A stretch of DNA of 16,908 bases from an uncultured Bacteroidales bacterium (GTDB lineage Bacteria; Bacteroidota; Bacteroidia; Bacteroidales; UBA932): positions 1-16,908 of the forward strand of contig CABUIX010000044.1 in assembly GCA_902491795.1 (NCBI GenBank), given 5' to 3'. Below the pieces are notes generated by a model. The model ran no database searches. It was not told the DNA's origin and was given only the letters and a program-made list of their open reading frames with translations. The position numbers and the translations under genes are program-made. This document shows positions 14,834-16,908 of this stretch, piece after piece; position 1 is the stretch's first letter, and each line of letters starts with the position of its first letter.

Positions 14834-16058
14834 GCTCGTGGTCTATGTCGCGATGATCTTCACGTTCTTCGCGCTCATTTCCCTGCTTGTCGGCCTTGCG
14901 AACGGTGAGCGCTACAAGCAGTCCATCATGAAGTCCCGACTTTCCGGATTTGCGCAGATGCTGCAGGAGGCGGATTCAGCCGCAACGGAATTGATGACAT
15001 ATTTCCCGGATGACGTGAGGGTGACGCTGATCGATGCAGACGGAACCGTTGCATACGATTCGGAGGGTTCTGCCGGTGAGATGGAGAATCACCTTGACAG
15101 GCCGGAGATAAAAGAATGCCTCGCAAAAGGTGAAGGAACGGCACTGAGGCGTTCAAGCACGTCAGGCGAGAGGTATTTCTATTATGCACGAGCCGACGGG
15201 GGCCGTGTGGTGAGGGTCGCACAGAATTTCGACGTGAATCTGAATGACTTCCTCAGCACGGACTGGATGTTCCTTCTGTTCGAGTTCCTGCTTCTTGTCT
15301 TTTCATTGTTCATTCTTTATTTCCTGACTGAACGCTACGGGAAGAAGGAGGAGGAGTTGGCCGACATGGAGACCCGCAGGCTCAAGCATGACATGACAGG
15401 AAACATCTCGCATGAACTCAAGACTCCGGTCAGCAGCATACAGGGCTATCTTGAGACAATAGTCAACCATCCGGAGTTGAGTGAGGAAAGAAGACGTCTG
15501 TTCATAGAGAGGTCGTACCTGCAGTCACTGCGCCTGTCGGACATGATAGCCGACATATCTACCATAACCAAGCTGGAGGAAGCCCCGGAGCAGTTCAAGC
15601 TTGCACCGGTCAATATCAAGGTGGTCTTTGAGGAAGTGCTGGAGGAGATGTCCGATGCGGTATCAGCGCACGGCATCAGCGTTGAAAACGATCTGCCTCC
15701 AATCTGTGTGCGCGGGAACTACAGTCTGATCTATTCGATTTTCAGGAACCTGATAGAGAACACGATGAAGTATGCCGGTGACGGTTCATGCGTTCATGTT
15801 TCTTACAGCACTGCATCTGACGGTGCACACTGTGTGGACTATTACGATACCGGAAGGGGCGTCGCCGACGGTGAGCTTGACAAGATATTCGAGCGTTTCT
15901 ATCGTCTTGATGCCGACAGGGGCAAGCCGGTAGGTGGCTCGGGGCTCGGACTTTCGATCGTGCGCAACGCCGTGCTCTTCCACAAGGGGACGATCAAGGC
16001 GTACAGGGTGCCGGGCGGCGGGCTCGGTTTCCGTTTTACGCTGCGGGACCTCAAGTAG
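14817..16058 (+). CDS. Sensor histidine kinase, PhoR-like
   Basis: This 413-residue inner-membrane kinase should phosphorylate the adjacent response regulator. TM1 is at about 7-29 and TM2 at about 150-173. Between them lies a periplasmic sensor of some 120 residues with a PAS/Cache-like pattern (VRVTLIDADGTVAYDSEG, YFYYARADGGRVVRVAQN), the fold found in several PhoR-type sensors. The HisKA domain has His199 in NISHELKTP. The ATPase domain has the N box NLIENTMKYAG (near 310), the G1 box DTGRGV (Asp344), the F box FERFYR and the G2 box GGSGLGLS. There is no cytoplasmic PAS domain, unlike E. coli PhoR. The ATG at 14817 is preferred to a TTG at 14805; it overlaps the regulator gene by 17 bases, so translation is probably coupled. 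No terminator is seen behind it. Confidence 0.93.
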   Translation: MSYRNRLVVYVAMIFTFFALISLLVGLANGERYKQSIMKSRLSGFAQMLQEADSAATELMTYFPDDVRVTLIDADGTVAYDSEGSAGEMENHLDRPEIKECLAKGEGTALRRSSTSGERYFYYARADGGRVVRVAQNFDVNLNDFLSTDWMFLLFEFLLLVFSLFILYFLTERYGKKEEELADMETRRLKHDMTGNISHELKTPVSSIQGYLETIVNHPELSEERRRLFIERSYLQSLRLSDMIADISTITKLEEAPEQFKLAPVNIKVVFEEVLEEMSDAVSAHGISVENDLPPICVRGNYSLIYSIFRNLIENTMKYAGDGSCVHVSYSTASDGAHCVDYYDTGRGVADGELDKIFERFYRLDADRGKPVGGSGLGLSIVRNAVLFHKGTIKAYRVPGGGLGFRFTLRDLK

Positions 16059-16072
16059 TGGCCATAATTTGA

Positions 16073-16090
16073 TATTTTTGCCTATATTTG
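16073..16090 (+). promoter_or_regulatory. Two tandem -7 boxes ahead of the mini-rubredoxin gene
   Basis: TATTTTTG (16073-16080) and TATATTTG (16083-16090) both fit TAnnTTTG exactly. Neither has a TTG at the right distance upstream; the only TTTG (16068-16071) is 11 bases from the second box. Either may be a weak or regulated promoter in the 48-base gap behind the kinase gene. The second would leave a very short leader (about 10 bases) before the ATG at 16107. Confidence 0.4.
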
Positions 16091-16106
16091 GAAAAATCGT
16101 ATTGTT

Positions 16107-16244
16107 ATGGCAAAAGTAGACAAGGTTTGGATATGCTCTGTCTGCGGCTACAAGTTCGTGGGACCCAAGCCTCCCAAGGAATGCCCTGTATGTCACGCGT
16201 CAAGCGAATATTTTGACGAGGTGAAACCTGATTCCGAACAATAG
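16107..16244 (+). CDS. Rubredoxin-like metal-binding mini-protein (45 aa)
   Basis: This short gene encodes 45 residues that form a single rubredoxin-like fold. The two metal knuckles are CSVC (Cys10 and Cys13) followed by GYKF, and CPVC (Cys26 and Cys29) followed by H, with aromatic residues Trp8, Tyr15 and Phe36 in the usual core positions. The spacing and the PPKECPVC pattern are closest to the C-terminal domain of rubrerythrin, here without the diiron domain. It could carry one electron through Fe(SCys)4 or bind Zn; the sequence does not decide this. The ATG follows two promoter-like boxes and the protein ends with the acidic tail VKPDSEQ. It is 48 bases behind the kinase gene and 13 bases ahead of rfbA, so its operon partner is unclear. 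It is too short for usual ORF cut-offs and easily missed. Confidence 0.85.
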   Translation: MAKVDKVWICSVCGYKFVGPKPPKECPVCHASSEYFDEVKPDSEQ

Positions 16245-16257
16245 ACGCCGTCAGCAG

Positions 16258-16908
16258 ATGAAAGGAATAGTTTTGGCCGGTGGGTCGGGTACGAGGCTGT
16301 ATCCGATTACCAAGGGTGTCAGCAAGCAGCTGCTGCCCATATATGACAAGCCCATGATATATTATCCCCTGTCAGTGCTGATGCTTGCCGGCATCCGGGA
16401 TATTCTTGTGATTTCGACTCCTCATGACCTGCCGGGATTCCGAAGGCTGCTCGGGGACGGAAGCGATTTGGGGGTGCGTTTCGAGTATGCCGAGCAGCCG
16501 TCTCCGGACGGTCTTGCCCAGGCTTTCATAATAGGCGAGAAGTTCATCGGCGATGACTCGGTGTGCCTTGTCCTTGGAGACAACATATTCCACGGGTCGG
16601 GCTTTTCAAGCCTTTTGAGAAATGCTGTGAGCGATGCCGAAAATGAATCTAAGGCCACGGTGTTCGGATATTGGGTAAGTGATCCGGAACGTTATGGGGT
16701 GGCTGAGTTTGACAGGGAGGGAAATTGTCTTTCCATTGAGGAAAAGCCCGCGGTGCCAAAGTCCAATTATGCCGTGGTCGGACTGTATTTCTATCCGAAC
16801 AGAGTCGTGCAGGTGGCAAAGAGCATCAGGCCTTCAGCGCGCGGTGAGCTGGAAATCACCACGGTTAACCAGGAATTCCTGTCAAAGGGAGAACTCAAGG
16901 TGCAGACC
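16258..16908 (+). CDS. rfbA: Glucose-1-phosphate thymidylyltransferase, 5' part (3' end outside window)
   Basis: RfbA (RmlA) makes dTDP-glucose from dTTP and glucose-1-phosphate, the first step towards dTDP-L-rhamnose for surface polysaccharides. The 217 residues inside the window start MKGIVLAGGSGTRLYPIT, the nucleotide-binding signature. Further family motifs are SKQLLPIYDKPMIYYPLS, the QPSPDGLAQAF segment, the metal-binding LGDNIFHG, the sugar-binding VAEFD and EEKP, and NYAVVGLYFY. The full family length is about 290, so about 70-75 residues lie beyond the edge. The ATG at 16258 is the only start that keeps the motif at residue 1. It follows the mini-rubredoxin gene by 13 bases and probably shares its transcript. 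rfbC, rfbB or rfbD would be expected downstream, but that lies outside the window. Confidence 0.96.
   Translation, partial: MKGIVLAGGSGTRLYPITKGVSKQLLPIYDKPMIYYPLSVLMLAGIRDILVISTPHDLPGFRRLLGDGSDLGVRFEYAEQPSPDGLAQAFIIGEKFIGDDSVCLVLGDNIFHGSGFSSLLRNAVSDAENESKATVFGYWVSDPERYGVAEFDREGNCLSIEEKPAVPKSNYAVVGLYFYPNRVVQVAKSIRPSARGELEITTVNQEFLSKGELKVQT

Noticed and set aside
1..16908. CRISPR array, tRNA, insertion sequence or prophage
   Set aside because: No regularly spaced repeats, cloverleaf, transposase or terminal repeats were seen; gene spacing is continuous and the genes are housekeeping in type.

Overview
The window looks like chromosomal DNA from a member of the Bacteroidota, most likely Bacteroidales. 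Four upstream regions carry the promoter pattern known for this phylum (a TTG/TTTG box, 19-20 bases, then TAnnTTTG). Other support is the HtpG with NAVDATQ in place of the usual NASDA, a lipoprotein-type TPR regulator, and a C-terminal-Phe outer-membrane barrel. Family and genus cannot be settled from the sequence alone. Base composition and codon use look even throughout, and I see no mobile element, CRISPR array, tRNA or rRNA.

Layout. (1) 1-2463: the 3' part of guaB overlaps guaA, giving the two IMP-to-GMP steps. They are followed by a very long hairpin and then a promoter for the nucleobase permease uraA (2704-4107), so 1-4107 is a purine/pyrimidine supply block. (2) 4112-4963 (minus) is a HAD phosphatase, convergent with uraA. 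It is divergent from an acyl-CoA synthetase (5091-6737), which is closely followed by an outer-membrane barrel protein (6769-7512) and a small lipoprotein (7525-8124). A strong terminator hairpin follows. (3) 8211-10109 is the chaperone htpG, closed by a large terminator. (4) 10273-11943 is a membrane-anchored TPR protein with an HTH-like C-terminus, driven by the best promoter in the window. (5) 11944-12297 is non-coding with a 13-bp hairpin. (6) 12298-14019 (minus) is a Na+/phosphate cotransporter with a PhoU-like tail. It is divergent from a PhoB/PhoR-type response regulator and histidine kinase (14144-16058), and together they look like a phosphate-sensing and uptake locus. (7) 16107-16244 encodes a 45-residue rubredoxin-like protein. 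It lies just ahead of rfbA (16258 to the window edge), the first enzyme of dTDP-rhamnose synthesis, which suggests that a surface-polysaccharide cluster begins here.

Most genes are ordinary housekeeping genes. The less ordinary parts are the uncharacterised barrel/lipoprotein pair, the TPR/HTH membrane regulator, the hairpin whose position leaves htpG without an obvious downstream promoter, the TTAACA repeats between the phosphate genes, and the free-standing mini-rubredoxin. I did not find a clearly new multi-gene system.
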